DNA from: Candidatus Acididesulfobacter guangdongensis
GTDB taxonomy: Bacteria; SZUA-79; Acidulodesulfobacterales; Acidulodesulfobacteraceae
DNA length: 64,000 bases
Assembly (NCBI GenBank): GCA_004195045.1
Contig: SGBC01000001.1
Location: 620,001 to 684,000, forward strand
Reading direction: 5' to 3'
Program-made: the position numbers and the translations under genes
Notes under the pieces: generated by a model
The model's input: only the letters and a program-made list of their open reading frames with translations
Databases searched by the model: none
Told to the model about the DNA's origin: nothing
Shown: piece by piece, positions 11,643 to 20,360 of the stretch
Position numbering within the stretch: the first letter of the stretch is position 1
How the letters are laid out: each line of letters begins with the position of its first letter

Positions 11643-11704
11643 TAATGGAATATTTATATAATCATTAATTAACAGTTATGTTTATACATAACATAACATA
11701 AAAT

Positions 11705-13102
11705 ATGTTGAAATTTATAAACGATATTAGCTTAAGAACAAAACTTCTTTTTTCATCTTTTGTCGTCTTATTTTTTATAATGATTACCGTTAACTCTATT
11801 GCGCTGTACACAATTTATGCTACGCTTGTTTATAGAAATTCTTTAAGAAATAATGCACGTAAAAATATGTGCGTATCGCAATTAAAATTTTCATTATTAC
11901 ATAAAGATATTGAATCTATAAAAAATATTCTTTATGAAGTTCATAAGAATAGTTATATTAACTATCTATATATCAGCGTATTAAAAAACAATAAGATAGG
12001 CATAAAACATCAGCTTTATTTTGGCTTATATAATGAAAAATTAATAAAAAATATTCCTCCAGATTTAATAAAACACGATAATAAAATCATAGGAAAAGTT
12101 TATATACAATTTAATATTAAAAAAGAATTGCAGCTAATAAGACTAAGGGTTTTTTGGGTTGCGGCAAGGTTTTATCTTATAAGTTTTATTTTTATATGCA
12201 TAGGTCTTGTTATATTTTATTTTATAATATCTAAAATCATAGAACCTCTTCTATTACTTAAAAGCAACATGATGAAAGTATCCAATGGAGATTATTCAGT
12301 TCATATACAACCTAGTTCTAAAGATGAAATTGGAAGTTTAGCTGATATTTTTAATTCTATGATTAAAAATATAAAAGGATATATTGACAAAATAGATTTA
12401 ATTAGTAAAGAAAGGGAGGAATTAAATTGTATGGCACAGATGGGAGAAATGTCCAGTATGGTAGCACATGAAATTAAAAATGCAGCTTATGTGATTAACT
12501 CCAGTAATAAATATATAAAAAATAATCTTCATGCTAAAGATAAAAATTTGATAGAATTTATTAATATTATTGAAGAAGAACTAAAAAGGCTTAATAATAT
12601 GACGGTAGGTTTTATGAATTTTGCAAAACAAAGAGAACCAAAATTAGCCGATATTAACTTGAATTATATAATAAACGAATCACTTCAGATATTAAATTAT
12701 GAAATAAAAAACGTCAATATAAAAATTATAAAACAATTAGATAATTCTATCGGATTAATAAAAGGCGACAGGGAATTATTAAAGCAGGTTATTATTAATT
12801 TGCTTATTAACGCAATGGATGCAGTTAGCAATATAAACGACCCTGTAATAAAAATAATAAGTTCTCCGGCATATAAAAAAGATAAAATATCAATAAGCAT
12901 ATCGGATAATGGAGAAGGTATAAAAATTTTGAATATAAATAACGTATTTAAGCCCTTTTTTACAACTAAAAAAAGCGGAACCGGTTTAGGGCTTGCTATA
13001 TCTTCAAGGATTGTACTTTTGCATAAAGGATTAATTAAAGCTGAAAGAATAGACGGATTTACTGTTTTTACAGTTATACTCCCAAGGCGGATAATTTTAT
13101 AA
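11705..13102 (+). CDS. Membrane sensor histidine kinase (NtrB/ZraS type)
   Basis: Sensor kinase of 465 residues. TM1 is about 15-37, a periplasmic sensor covers about 38-152, and TM2 is about 153-178. HAMP includes KVSNGDYSVHI. The dimerisation H-box is MVAHEIKNAAYVI with the phosphoacceptor His255. ATPase boxes follow: NLLINAMDAV (N), ISDNGEGI (G1) and GTGLGLAIS (G2). The H-box has Ala where most kinases have Pro after HE-x-x-N. It is 37 nt before an NtrC-type regulator, its evident partner. Placement between two sox blocks points to a sulfur-compound signal; that is inference. Confidence 0.9.
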   Translation: MLKFINDISLRTKLLFSSFVVLFFIMITVNSIALYTIYATLVYRNSLRNNARKNMCVSQLKFSLLHKDIESIKNILYEVHKNSYINYLYISVLKNNKIGIKHQLYFGLYNEKLIKNIPPDLIKHDNKIIGKVYIQFNIKKELQLIRLRVFWVAARFYLISFIFICIGLVIFYFIISKIIEPLLLLKSNMMKVSNGDYSVHIQPSSKDEIGSLADIFNSMIKNIKGYIDKIDLISKEREELNCMAQMGEMSSMVAHEIKNAAYVINSSNKYIKNNLHAKDKNLIEFINIIEEELKRLNNMTVGFMNFAKQREPKLADINLNYIINESLQILNYEIKNVNIKIIKQLDNSIGLIKGDRELLKQVIINLLINAMDAVSNINDPVIKIISSPAYKKDKISISISDNGEGIKILNINNVFKPFFTTKKSGTGLGLAISSRIVLLHKGLIKAERIDGFTVFTVILPRRIIL

Positions 13103-13139
13103 TATTTTACTTTATTATACTTTAAGTTAATTTTATATT

Positions 13140-14486
13140 ATGAGCAGAATACTTTTAATTGACGACGAGAAAAATATTTTAAAAACTGTCGGTTCAAATC
13201 TTGAACAAAACGGTTTTAATGTTGATGCGGCCATTAGCGCAGAGGTTGCACTTACAAAGTTGGACAGCAATAACTATGATGTGATACTTTGCGATTTAAT
13301 ATTAACAGGGATGAACGGATTAGATTTCTTGAGTCTTGTAAGAAAGATTAATAAAGATATTATATTCATAATGATTACGGCAAACGGTTTTATTGACGAT
13401 GCCGTTAAGGCAATCAAAATAGGAGCCGATGATTTCATAAGTAAACCGATAGATATGGACGGCTTAATCAATAATATAAACATTTTGCTGAGCAAAAAAG
13501 AAAACTACTACAACGAAAATAAACCGCAGTTTGACACTAAGTTAATTTATCAATCTAAAATTATGGAAGATTTAATTAAAGAAATAGGGATGATTGCGAA
13601 GGCTCCTTCAAATATTCTAATAACGGGCGAAACAGGAACGGGCAAGGAATTAATAGCAAAAATTATTCATGAAATATCAGGCAGGAAAGGACCTTTTGTC
13701 GGAATTAATATTAACGCATACCCTGATAGTTTAATAGAAAATGAACTTTTCGGTCATGCAAAGGGATCATTTACAAACGCCATAAACACACAAAAAGGAA
13801 AATTCGAACTTGCATCTAACGGAACATTGTTTTTAGATGAAATTGGAGAAATGCCATTGTTTGTCCAATCAAAATTATTAAGAATATTGCAGGAGCGTGA
13901 ATTTTCAATGATAGGTTCTAATTCTGTCATAAAACTGACCGCAAGAATTATCAGTGCAACAAATATTAACATAGAAAGTGCCGTATTGCAGAATAAATTC
14001 AGAGAAGACTTATTTTATAGGATAAATGTATTTCATGTAAAGGTCCCCCCGCTTAGGGAACGGAAAGACGATATTATGCCGCTCGTTTATTATTTTATAA
14101 AAAGATTTAATGCAGAAAACAAAAAGAATATAGTTAGCATATCAAAAGATGTTGAAGAAAAATTAATGCAATATAGTTTTCCAGGAAATATAAGAGAACT
14201 TGAAAATATAATTGAGAGAGCTGTTATTATTACCCCTTTCGATACAATTGAAGTAGATAATTTACCAAATTATTTAAAAAAAACAAGTGAAGTCTCGTCT
14301 ATTCTTATGCCTTCCAATAATAATTTAGATTACGATTTAAATTTGGATACGGTAGAAAAAGAACTTATAATTAAGGTACTTGAGAAATATAATTATAATC
14401 AGACAAAAACAGCTGCTTCTATCGGTATATCCCGAAAACAACTAAGAACTAAAATGAAAAAATACGACCTTTTCAATAAACGATAG
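13140..14486 (+). CDS. NtrC-family sigma-54-dependent response regulator
   Basis: Activator with the three NtrC domains in 448 residues. The receiver has the acidic pair in LLIDDEKN, phosphoacceptor Asp52 in VILCDLILTG and Lys in FISKPID. The AAA+ domain has Walker A GETGTGKE (about 162-169), Walker B TLFLDEIGE and an arginine-finger region REDLFYRINVFHV. A Fis-type helix-turn-helix ends the protein (TKTAASIGISRKQLRTKM). The sigma-54 contact loop reads GSFTNA (209-214) instead of GAFTGA. Two sigma-54 promoters with matching upstream dyads flank it, so it most likely activates the sox genes on both sides with the adjacent kinase. Confidence 0.92.
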   Translation: MSRILLIDDEKNILKTVGSNLEQNGFNVDAAISAEVALTKLDSNNYDVILCDLILTGMNGLDFLSLVRKINKDIIFIMITANGFIDDAVKAIKIGADDFISKPIDMDGLINNINILLSKKENYYNENKPQFDTKLIYQSKIMEDLIKEIGMIAKAPSNILITGETGTGKELIAKIIHEISGRKGPFVGININAYPDSLIENELFGHAKGSFTNAINTQKGKFELASNGTLFLDEIGEMPLFVQSKLLRILQEREFSMIGSNSVIKLTARIISATNINIESAVLQNKFREDLFYRINVFHVKVPPLRERKDDIMPLVYYFIKRFNAENKKNIVSISKDVEEKLMQYSFPGNIRELENIIERAVIITPFDTIEVDNLPNYLKKTSEVSSILMPSNNNLDYDLNLDTVEKELIIKVLEKYNYNQTKTAASIGISRKQLRTKMKKYDLFNKR

Positions 14487-14595
14487 ATTATTTTAAATCT
14501 TAAATTTAAATGTTGTCGCAAATTAAATTTGATTTTAATTTTTAATAAATAAAGTCGTGCCGATTAGTATCACAAAAGTCTTTTTTTGCACTATA

Positions 14596-14613
14596 TTGTT
14601 CTTATACGGACAA
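14596..14613. promoter_or_regulatory. Putative enhancer dyad upstream of the second sox promoter
   Basis: TTGTTC-TTATAC-GGACAA is an inverted repeat with a 6-nt spacer, nearly identical to the dyad at 8117-8134. Its centre is about 71 nt before the -24 GG. The two dyads differ in promoter distance by about 54 nt, close to five helical turns, so both would face the same side of the DNA. A candidate site for the NtrC-type regulator encoded just upstream. Confidence 0.45.
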
Positions 14614-14674
14614 TTAATTATCCTAAAAACAATTAATAGTCAATATAAATCAGAAAATATGAATAATCTTATTA

Positions 14675-14690
14675 TGGCATAGTATTTGCT
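14675..14690 (+). promoter_or_regulatory. Sigma-54 (-24/-12) promoter
   Basis: TGGCATAGTATTTGCT has GG at 14676-14677 and GC at 14688-14689 with the exact 10-nt spacing. It matches TGGCAC-N5-TTGCW with one mismatch and shares TGGCAT and TTTGCT with the promoter at 8250. It lies about 115 nt before the porin-like gene and would drive it and probably soxYZ. Confidence 0.72.
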
Positions 14691-14805
14691 ATATATATTT
14701 TGCAGTATATAACTATAACTGCGATAAATTTTATTTATTATTAAAAAAAATTTATCATTGTATACTTGTTTAATTATTTTCGCATAAAATTCACAGGAGG
14801 AGAGG

Positions 14806-16563
14806 ATGCGATTGAAATTAATCTATATTGGTGCTGCAATATTTTATTTTTTAGTATGTTTGTACAATCCTGTTACTGTGTCTGCAAATAAGCTTAAAAA
14901 ACAGCAAACTAAATCGCATAACGGTCTTAGTTTTATGCTTGGAGGCAGGTATATAGGCGCGGCTTTTTATGCCGAGAATCAAGGGCAAGGATTTCAAAAT
15001 GTTTCAGGATATCCGAATAACAATTCATTTCAAGAATTTGCCCAAATGTTAAGAATTAATACATTAATCAAATATAAAAAACTTATAAGTTTATATACCC
15101 AGTTTGCACTTTCAAGCGATTATAACGGTATAGCAAATTATTATGGCGGAATTCCTCCGGGATTCCAAACGCTGGCTCAAAATCCTGTGCCGGTCGGTTT
15201 TAATAATGATTTTGATACATTTGGTATTAGAGAAGTTTATATTAATTTAAGATTGCCCAATCAATATTTTAGACATATTATATTTGGCAGGACATTTTTG
15301 CATTTTGGTCTCGGAGTTGCTATAAGAACCGATGTTGATGGTATATTTGATAATTTTAATGTCGGAAATTTCAATATAACCGCAGGTACTATGATAACAT
15401 CGATGGCAGCTGCAGGGACATATTGCTATTCTTCAAATAAACTTAATCCTTGCAACACATTGCAAGGACTTGCCGGAACAACGGAAGGGTTTTATCCGAC
15501 CGCTGCCATGGGCTATACCCATGTGCAAATGGGAACAATCCCTGTGATTCAATTTATAACAAAAAAACCCGTAAAGCATACAGTTTTTAGCGCATGGCTT
15601 TCAGAGGCACATCTCAATCAATTTCAGGCTCCGTTGTATAATGTGCCAAATTCTGTTTATTTTCAAACATTTGGTTCATATACTAACGACAATAATTTTT
15701 GGCCTACTCTCAACATTACTTTGGCAGGCGGTTCGTTATGGTATGAAAACGGCAAAAATAAGTTTGCGATTGAATTTGATTATCTCAGAGGTAAAGCTAT
15801 GCCGACGTCGGCTGCTTTGTCTAATGGACTGCTCAATAGTCGCTCCGCTGATCATTATTTATGGACCCAGTGGGGGGGAGCTAACCCAAATTCTCCGCTG
15901 ACTGCTCCTTTGCTGGTTGAACCGGCAGGCAATAATGCTTATGACACTATTAATTCATACGATATTTATGCTAAAGGTTCAACATTAACGAGCATTAAAA
16001 AGATGCCTCTTATGATAGGATTTAAATTTGGGCTTGGTGCTCCGGTAGAGGCAGGTTCATATGATATGTCCGATTATTCAAGGGTTCAAAATCAGCCTAC
16101 TTTATTTGGCAATCTTATAACTTCTAACTGGCAGATGATACAGATACTCGCTCCCGGAAATAGTTATATGTATGGTGCGCCGTTGTCTTCCAATCTGGAA
16201 AACAAAAGAATTGAAGAGATTTTATTCAGAGAGTTTTTACCTGATAAAAATAATTTAACTGAAGCTGTGATACAGGCTAACTGGGTAAAATCAAATATAC
16301 ATGTAAACGGCAAATATGTTCCTCTTTTTGGCGGAAGTAACATAGGAACAGAATTTGACCTCGATTTTGTGCATGTTATTAAAAAAGGTTTTTTCTGGAA
16401 AGCTTGGGCGTCTTATATGTTTACAGGAAGAGGGCTTGAAACATTTTATGGTCCGGGTAATTATTCGTCCGGCTGCGTAACTAATGCTTCAACTGCATGC
16501 TTAGATACCGCGACGCATAAAAATATAGCTGCAGTGGGTACTGCCATTGTATGGAATTTTTAA
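14806..16563 (+). CDS. Outer-membrane beta-barrel (porin-like) protein
   Basis: Secreted protein of 585 residues with a signal peptide (hydrophobic 5-28, ending near TVSANK). The mature part has alternating aromatic/polar stretches, many Gly and Asn residues and a final phenylalanine (AIVWNF), the usual outer-membrane insertion signal. It is large enough for a 16-18-strand barrel. A strong GGAGGAGAGG precedes the ATG. It opens the second sox block behind a sigma-54 promoter, so a role in uptake of thiosulfate or handling of extracellular sulfur is a reasonable guess. No specific porin family was recognised. Four cysteines (two each near residues 206-216 and 564-572) are unusual for a barrel. 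Confidence 0.7.
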   Translation: MRLKLIYIGAAIFYFLVCLYNPVTVSANKLKKQQTKSHNGLSFMLGGRYIGAAFYAENQGQGFQNVSGYPNNNSFQEFAQMLRINTLIKYKKLISLYTQFALSSDYNGIANYYGGIPPGFQTLAQNPVPVGFNNDFDTFGIREVYINLRLPNQYFRHIIFGRTFLHFGLGVAIRTDVDGIFDNFNVGNFNITAGTMITSMAAAGTYCYSSNKLNPCNTLQGLAGTTEGFYPTAAMGYTHVQMGTIPVIQFITKKPVKHTVFSAWLSEAHLNQFQAPLYNVPNSVYFQTFGSYTNDNNFWPTLNITLAGGSLWYENGKNKFAIEFDYLRGKAMPTSAALSNGLLNSRSADHYLWTQWGGANPNSPLTAPLLVEPAGNNAYDTINSYDIYAKGSTLTSIKKMPLMIGFKFGLGAPVEAGSYDMSDYSRVQNQPTLFGNLITSNWQMIQILAPGNSYMYGAPLSSNLENKRIEEILFREFLPDKNNLTEAVIQANWVKSNIHVNGKYVPLFGGSNIGTEFDLDFVHVIKKGFFWKAWASYMFTGRGLETFYGPGNYSSGCVTNASTACLDTATHKNIAAVGTAIVWNF

Positions 16564-16711
16564 TTTATTTAATATATTATTGAAAGTTTTAAATCGAGTT
16601 TAAAAGAATGACAATACTTTACACAAAACGCACATGATTTAATCAAGTTTTTTATATATACGATTTTTGACTAATAAAAAATAATTTTAAAATTAAGGAG
16701 ATGACAATAAC

Positions 16712-17275
16712 ATGAGCAAAAATACTAGACAGTTTGCCGATGACGGCGAGGAGAAAGCATTCAATACAAATAAAGTAACGAGAAGAGATTTTATAAAGAA
16801 AACAATTTTAACAACTGCTTTGACTATAGGAGCAAGTTCAATATTGAATGTTCCAATGGATTCTTTTGCGAAAAATATTTCACTTAAGCCAGCTAAAATG
16901 AAAACAAATTATGTTAAAACCATTAATGGAAAAGAAGTAAAGTGGATTGCCAATCCGACTGCTGAAGAAAAATTGCTGATTCCAAAAATAAGTCTTCCAT
17001 TAATTGCGCAGGACGGAGCTATGGTGCCGATAAAAATGGAAACTAAAAAACTGCAAACCGACAGTCTATATTTAAAAACTTTTTATATATGCGATTTAAA
17101 TAATCCGCATCTATTGTTGGGTTCATTTGACTTGACGCCATTTAACGGTAAGGCGTATATTTCTACCAGAATAAAATTAATGCAGGAGTCATATGTTCAA
17201 GTTCTGGCAGAATATTCCAATAATGAAGTTTATGGCGCAAGGAAACTTGTTAAAGTGACTGTAGGAGGATGTTGA
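16712..17275 (+). CDS. soxY: Sulfur carrier protein SoxY (Tat-exported)
   Basis: Periplasmic carrier on which thiosulfate-derived sulfur is bound during Sox oxidation. A Tat signal (TRRDFIKKT, then a hydrophobic segment) occupies about residues 23-52. The domain shows DGAMVPIKMET, SLYLKTFYICDLNNPHLLLG, GKAYISTRIKLM and ARKLVKVTVGGC, typical of SoxY. The carrier cysteine is residue 187, the very last: the usual C-terminal GGCGG arm stops at GGC with UGA next. An AAGGAG lies before the ATG. It is followed by soxZ, its partner. The Tat signal fits the need to fold before export. Confidence 0.92.
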   Translation: MSKNTRQFADDGEEKAFNTNKVTRRDFIKKTILTTALTIGASSILNVPMDSFAKNISLKPAKMKTNYVKTINGKEVKWIANPTAEEKLLIPKISLPLIAQDGAMVPIKMETKKLQTDSLYLKTFYICDLNNPHLLLGSFDLTPFNGKAYISTRIKLMQESYVQVLAEYSNNEVYGARKLVKVTVGGC

Positions 17276-17363
17276 TTCTATTTTAAGAAACGTAAAATAA
17301 TCAAAAAAAGTTTAAATTAGTTAATTAAAATTATGTAGTTTTAATAAAATGAGGGGATCAGAA

Positions 17364-17693
17364 ATGAAGATTGGAACAATAATGATAAGGGTACCTAGAA
17401 AAGTAAAAAAAGGAAAAAATTTTAAAGTTTTAACTTTAACAGAACATCCTATGAACACAGGACTTGTGAAAAATCCTAAAACAGGTAAAATTATTCCCGA
17501 ATGGATAATTAATAAAGTTAATATATTTTATGATAAAAAATTGATAACAACATGTAATTATGGCATAGGAATTGCGGCAAATCCGTTCTTAGCATTTTAT
17601 GTAAAGGCTGAAAAAAGTGCACCGTTAGATTTTGTAATGCATGACAACGAAGGCAATGTGTATAAAAAAACTGTTCTGATAAATGTTTATTAA
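17364..17693 (+). CDS. soxZ: SoxZ, partner of the SoxY sulfur carrier
   Basis: Immunoglobulin-like partner that forms the SoxYZ heterodimer. Recognised from MKIGTIMIRVPRKVKKGKNF, the LTEHPMNTGLVKNPKTGKII segment (family pattern HPM-x-x-G) and the final FVMHDNEGNVYKKTVLINV. There is no signal peptide, as expected because SoxZ is co-exported with SoxY. An ATG at 17349 is in frame, but AGGGG sits at the right distance for the ATG at 17364, which also gives the usual N-terminus, so that start was chosen (109 residues). It lies 88 nt after soxY. Confidence 0.92.
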   Translation: MKIGTIMIRVPRKVKKGKNFKVLTLTEHPMNTGLVKNPKTGKIIPEWIINKVNIFYDKKLITTCNYGIGIAANPFLAFYVKAEKSAPLDFVMHDNEGNVYKKTVLINVY

Positions 17694-17717
17694 CTATATT
17701 ACAATTGCGGGGATTCA

Positions 17718-18200
17718 ATGAAAAAATTTATTGTTTTATTTTTATTTGCAATTATTTATTACGGAGGTTCAGTCAACAATGTTTTTGCTTTAAGCAAAAA
17801 TGATAAAGCATTTTATACATTAAAAATCAAAAAAAAGTTTAAAAATGTTGTTTTCGATTTAAAGCAATCCATAATAAATGATAATTATGCTATAGTTTCG
17901 GTAAATCCTATTTCGCAAGGTATACAAGGCATAGGAAAAAAAATATCAAAATTAGATGTCATTGAGTTTTGTAATTTATCTTATGCATACGATATTCTTA
18001 ACGGCAATAAAAATTATGCTGCTTTTATGCCATGCAGAGTTGCCGTATATAAACAAGGAAAATATGTAGTTATTATAGGATTTTTACCATCTTTTGCGCT
18101 TAAATTTTTTAAAAATAATACCAATATGATGAAAAAAACGGCTTTAAAAGTAAGTCGTCAGATGGTGAGCATTATAAATTCAGTCAAAGATGGTTTTTAA
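17718..18200 (+). CDS. Secreted DUF302-family protein
   Basis: Small exported protein of 160 residues with a signal peptide (1-25, ending VFAL). The domain resembles DUF302: a variable N-terminal sheet, then IEFCNLSYAYDILNGNKNY and FMPCRVAVYKQGKYVVI, followed by a C-terminal helix. Two cysteines (in EFCNL and MPCRV) are spaced as in that family. DUF302 proteins are common in sulfur-oxidation loci, but their biochemical role is not settled. It starts 24 nt after soxZ with GCGGGG upstream, so it belongs to the soxYZ transcript. Confidence 0.7.
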   Translation: MKKFIVLFLFAIIYYGGSVNNVFALSKNDKAFYTLKIKKKFKNVVFDLKQSIINDNYAIVSVNPISQGIQGIGKKISKLDVIEFCNLSYAYDILNGNKNYAAFMPCRVAVYKQGKYVVIIGFLPSFALKFFKNNTNMMKKTALKVSRQMVSIINSVKDGF

Positions 18201-18446
18201 AAAATTTATTAACATCAGGTAATATATATATTTTGTGAATGTTATGTGGATTGATGTCCTACATGAAATATACAAAATAGACAAGATGCAATATATATAT
18301 TACGAATATTATATGGATTGGTGCGTAGATTATAAATAATTAAATTCCTAATCATAGTTGCATGAATTTTTTTAAGATAAAATAATAAAATTTTCCGTTC
18401 TATTTCATTTTAATTCAATTTATTATTAATGGAGATATAAAAAGCC
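18201..18446. repeat. Gap before soxB with an imperfect direct repeat
   Basis: The 246-nt spacer contains two copies of a degenerate element of about 45-60 nt. The first runs from about 18223 and the second from about 18288; both contain ATATATAT, then GAAT-TTAT-TGGATTG. No sigma-54 site or dyad like those of the two sox promoters was seen. It may hold a soxB promoter or be a remnant of local duplication. Confidence 0.35.
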
Positions 18447-20135
18447 ATGAAAAATACTGTTACAAGAAGAGATTTTTTAAAAAAAACCGCACTCCTTACA
18501 GGCTATTTAGCGATTAATCCGGTAAATCTCCTTAAGTACAAGCCTGTAGGCAATCTTACTATCATTTGGAATTCAGATTCTCATGCGCATTTAAAACCGG
18601 TATTGTATAGGGAACCGTCAGTAAATATAGGTCCTAAAATCATGAACGGCAGACCCGGTCATTTAGTAGGAGATTCTTTCTGTCTATATTATGATATAAA
18701 CCCAAAGTCGGCTATGGGATATTTTTGTTCTTACAAAAATTTTAATAACCTATCGAAGGAATATGGACCTATGGGCGGATATGCTCATATGAGCACGGTA
18801 ATCAATAAAATTAGGGATGAAAGATATGGCAAAACTATATTGCTTGATACGGGCGATTCATGGCAAGGAACCGGTATTGCTCTTTTGACAAAAGGAAAGG
18901 CTGTCTACACGGTTCAAAATGCGATGGGTTATGACGCAATGACCGGGCATTGGGAATTTACTTACGGGAAGGAACAATTGCTAGAAAATATAAAAAATTT
19001 AAATTTCCCTTTTATTGCACAGAATGTAAAAAATGCAACATGGGGAAATTTAATTTTTAAACCATATATTATAAAGGAAGTTAATGGGCTAAGAGTGGGT
19101 ATAATCGGACAGGCATTCCCATATGTTCCGCTTGCGCATCCAGCTCATTTTGTCGAAGGGTGGTCATTTGGCATAGATACACACCATGCCCAAAAAATGG
19201 TAGATCAATTAAAAAATACTGAAAAAGTTGATATTGTAGTTGTACTTTCGCATAACGGACTAGAAGTTGATAGAAAATTTGCAGCTTTAATTAAGGGTAT
19301 AGATGTAATTGTGGGAGGTCATACCCATGATATTCTTCCAGCACCTGAAATTATAAACAATACTATAATAGTTCAGGCAGGAACTCATGGAAAATTTATT
19401 GGGAGATTAGATTTAAATGTTTCAAATAAAAAAATTACGGCTTATGATCATAAGCTTATACCTATTGTATCAAATTGGATTAAGCCAGATCCTAAAATTG
19501 CGCAGATCATAGAAGACGAATTTAAACCATATAACAATATATTAAATGAGAAGCTAGGGACGACGGAAAGTTTATTATATAGACGTGCAACATTTATCAG
19601 TACGGTTGATAACGTTGCAGAGCAGGCATTTATTGAAAAATTTGATACCCCATTATTTTTTGCCCCCGGCTGGCGTTGGGGGGAGACTTTGCTCCCTGGT
19701 TCCGATATTACTATGGAAAATGTTTATGGCGAATATGGAACAACTTATCCTGAGGTTTACAAAACCCTTCTTACTGGAAAACAGTTATTATTGTCGCAAT
19801 TAAGTGTTCTTAGCGATGTTTTTGCGAAAGATGCTTATTTACAGATGGGCGGAGATGCTACTCGTGTCTCTAATTCAAAATTTCATATACATATAAACGA
19901 ATCATTTAATAAGAGAATTAAAAGTTGGGAGATTAACGGAAAACCATTAAATTTGAATAAAAAATACTGGGCTGTCTCGACAGGCGGAAAAATGCAAAAT
20001 ATGAACTCAGGTGATAAAGGGTTAACTAAATTTAAAGCATGCGATGTTATTGCGGAATATATCAGAAATCATAAAATTATTCAATCAACCCAAACGGAAC
20101 AAGTTATATATCGCAAATCGCCTACTGCCGGTTAA
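18447..20135 (+). CDS. soxB: Thiosulfohydrolase SoxB (Tat-exported)
   Basis: Periplasmic dinuclear-manganese hydrolase that removes sulfate from SoxY-bound thiosulfonate. A Tat signal (TRRDFLKKTALLTGY) occupies about residues 6-32. The metallophosphoesterase domain has NSDSHAHLKPVLYREPSVN (Asp44, His46), LLDTGDSWQGTG, MTGHWEFTYG, FIAQNV, VVLSHNGLEVD and GGHTHDILPAP. The C-terminal 5'-nucleotidase-type domain ends near QTEQVIYRKSP. The 562-residue length is normal for SoxB. Canonical SoxB reads TDTHAQL where this one has SDSHAHL; the metal ligands are kept. It is in the same direction as soxYZ but 246 nt beyond the DUF302 gene. Confidence 0.94.
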   Translation: MKNTVTRRDFLKKTALLTGYLAINPVNLLKYKPVGNLTIIWNSDSHAHLKPVLYREPSVNIGPKIMNGRPGHLVGDSFCLYYDINPKSAMGYFCSYKNFNNLSKEYGPMGGYAHMSTVINKIRDERYGKTILLDTGDSWQGTGIALLTKGKAVYTVQNAMGYDAMTGHWEFTYGKEQLLENIKNLNFPFIAQNVKNATWGNLIFKPYIIKEVNGLRVGIIGQAFPYVPLAHPAHFVEGWSFGIDTHHAQKMVDQLKNTEKVDIVVVLSHNGLEVDRKFAALIKGIDVIVGGHTHDILPAPEIINNTIIVQAGTHGKFIGRLDLNVSNKKITAYDHKLIPIVSNWIKPDPKIAQIIEDEFKPYNNILNEKLGTTESLLYRRATFISTVDNVAEQAFIEKFDTPLFFAPGWRWGETLLPGSDITMENVYGEYGTTYPEVYKTLLTGKQLLLSQLSVLSDVFAKDAYLQMGGDATRVSNSKFHIHINESFNKRIKSWEINGKPLNLNKKYWAVSTGGKMQNMNSGDKGLTKFKACDVIAEYIRNHKIIQSTQTEQVIYRKSPTAG

Positions 20136-20360
20136 TACAATGCATCAAATATATTTAAATACCATCTATCATCGAAGCGGTTTATTACTGAATAAAATTG
20201 CCTAACTTGTGATTATTATTTGCATACTGTAATTAGATTGATAGTAAAATTAAATCAAATAAATAAAAAATTATCCATAAAATATTGCATGCTGCTATAT
20301 CGTTCGATATTGGCTTTTATAGCTAAATGATAGTAGTGAACATTATACCAGGAGAAAATT

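Noticed and set aside
17273-17320. UGA after the SoxY cysteine as selenocysteine
   Set aside because: Read-through gives FYFKKRK-type sequence unlike any SoxY tail. The small A/T hairpin after it is too close to the UGA and is expected by chance. A normal stop is simpler.
20310-20330. TTGGCTTTTATAGCTA as a sigma-54 promoter for the second DsrE-like gene
   Set aside because: GG and GC are separated by 8 rather than 10 nt, which abolishes sigma-54 recognition.
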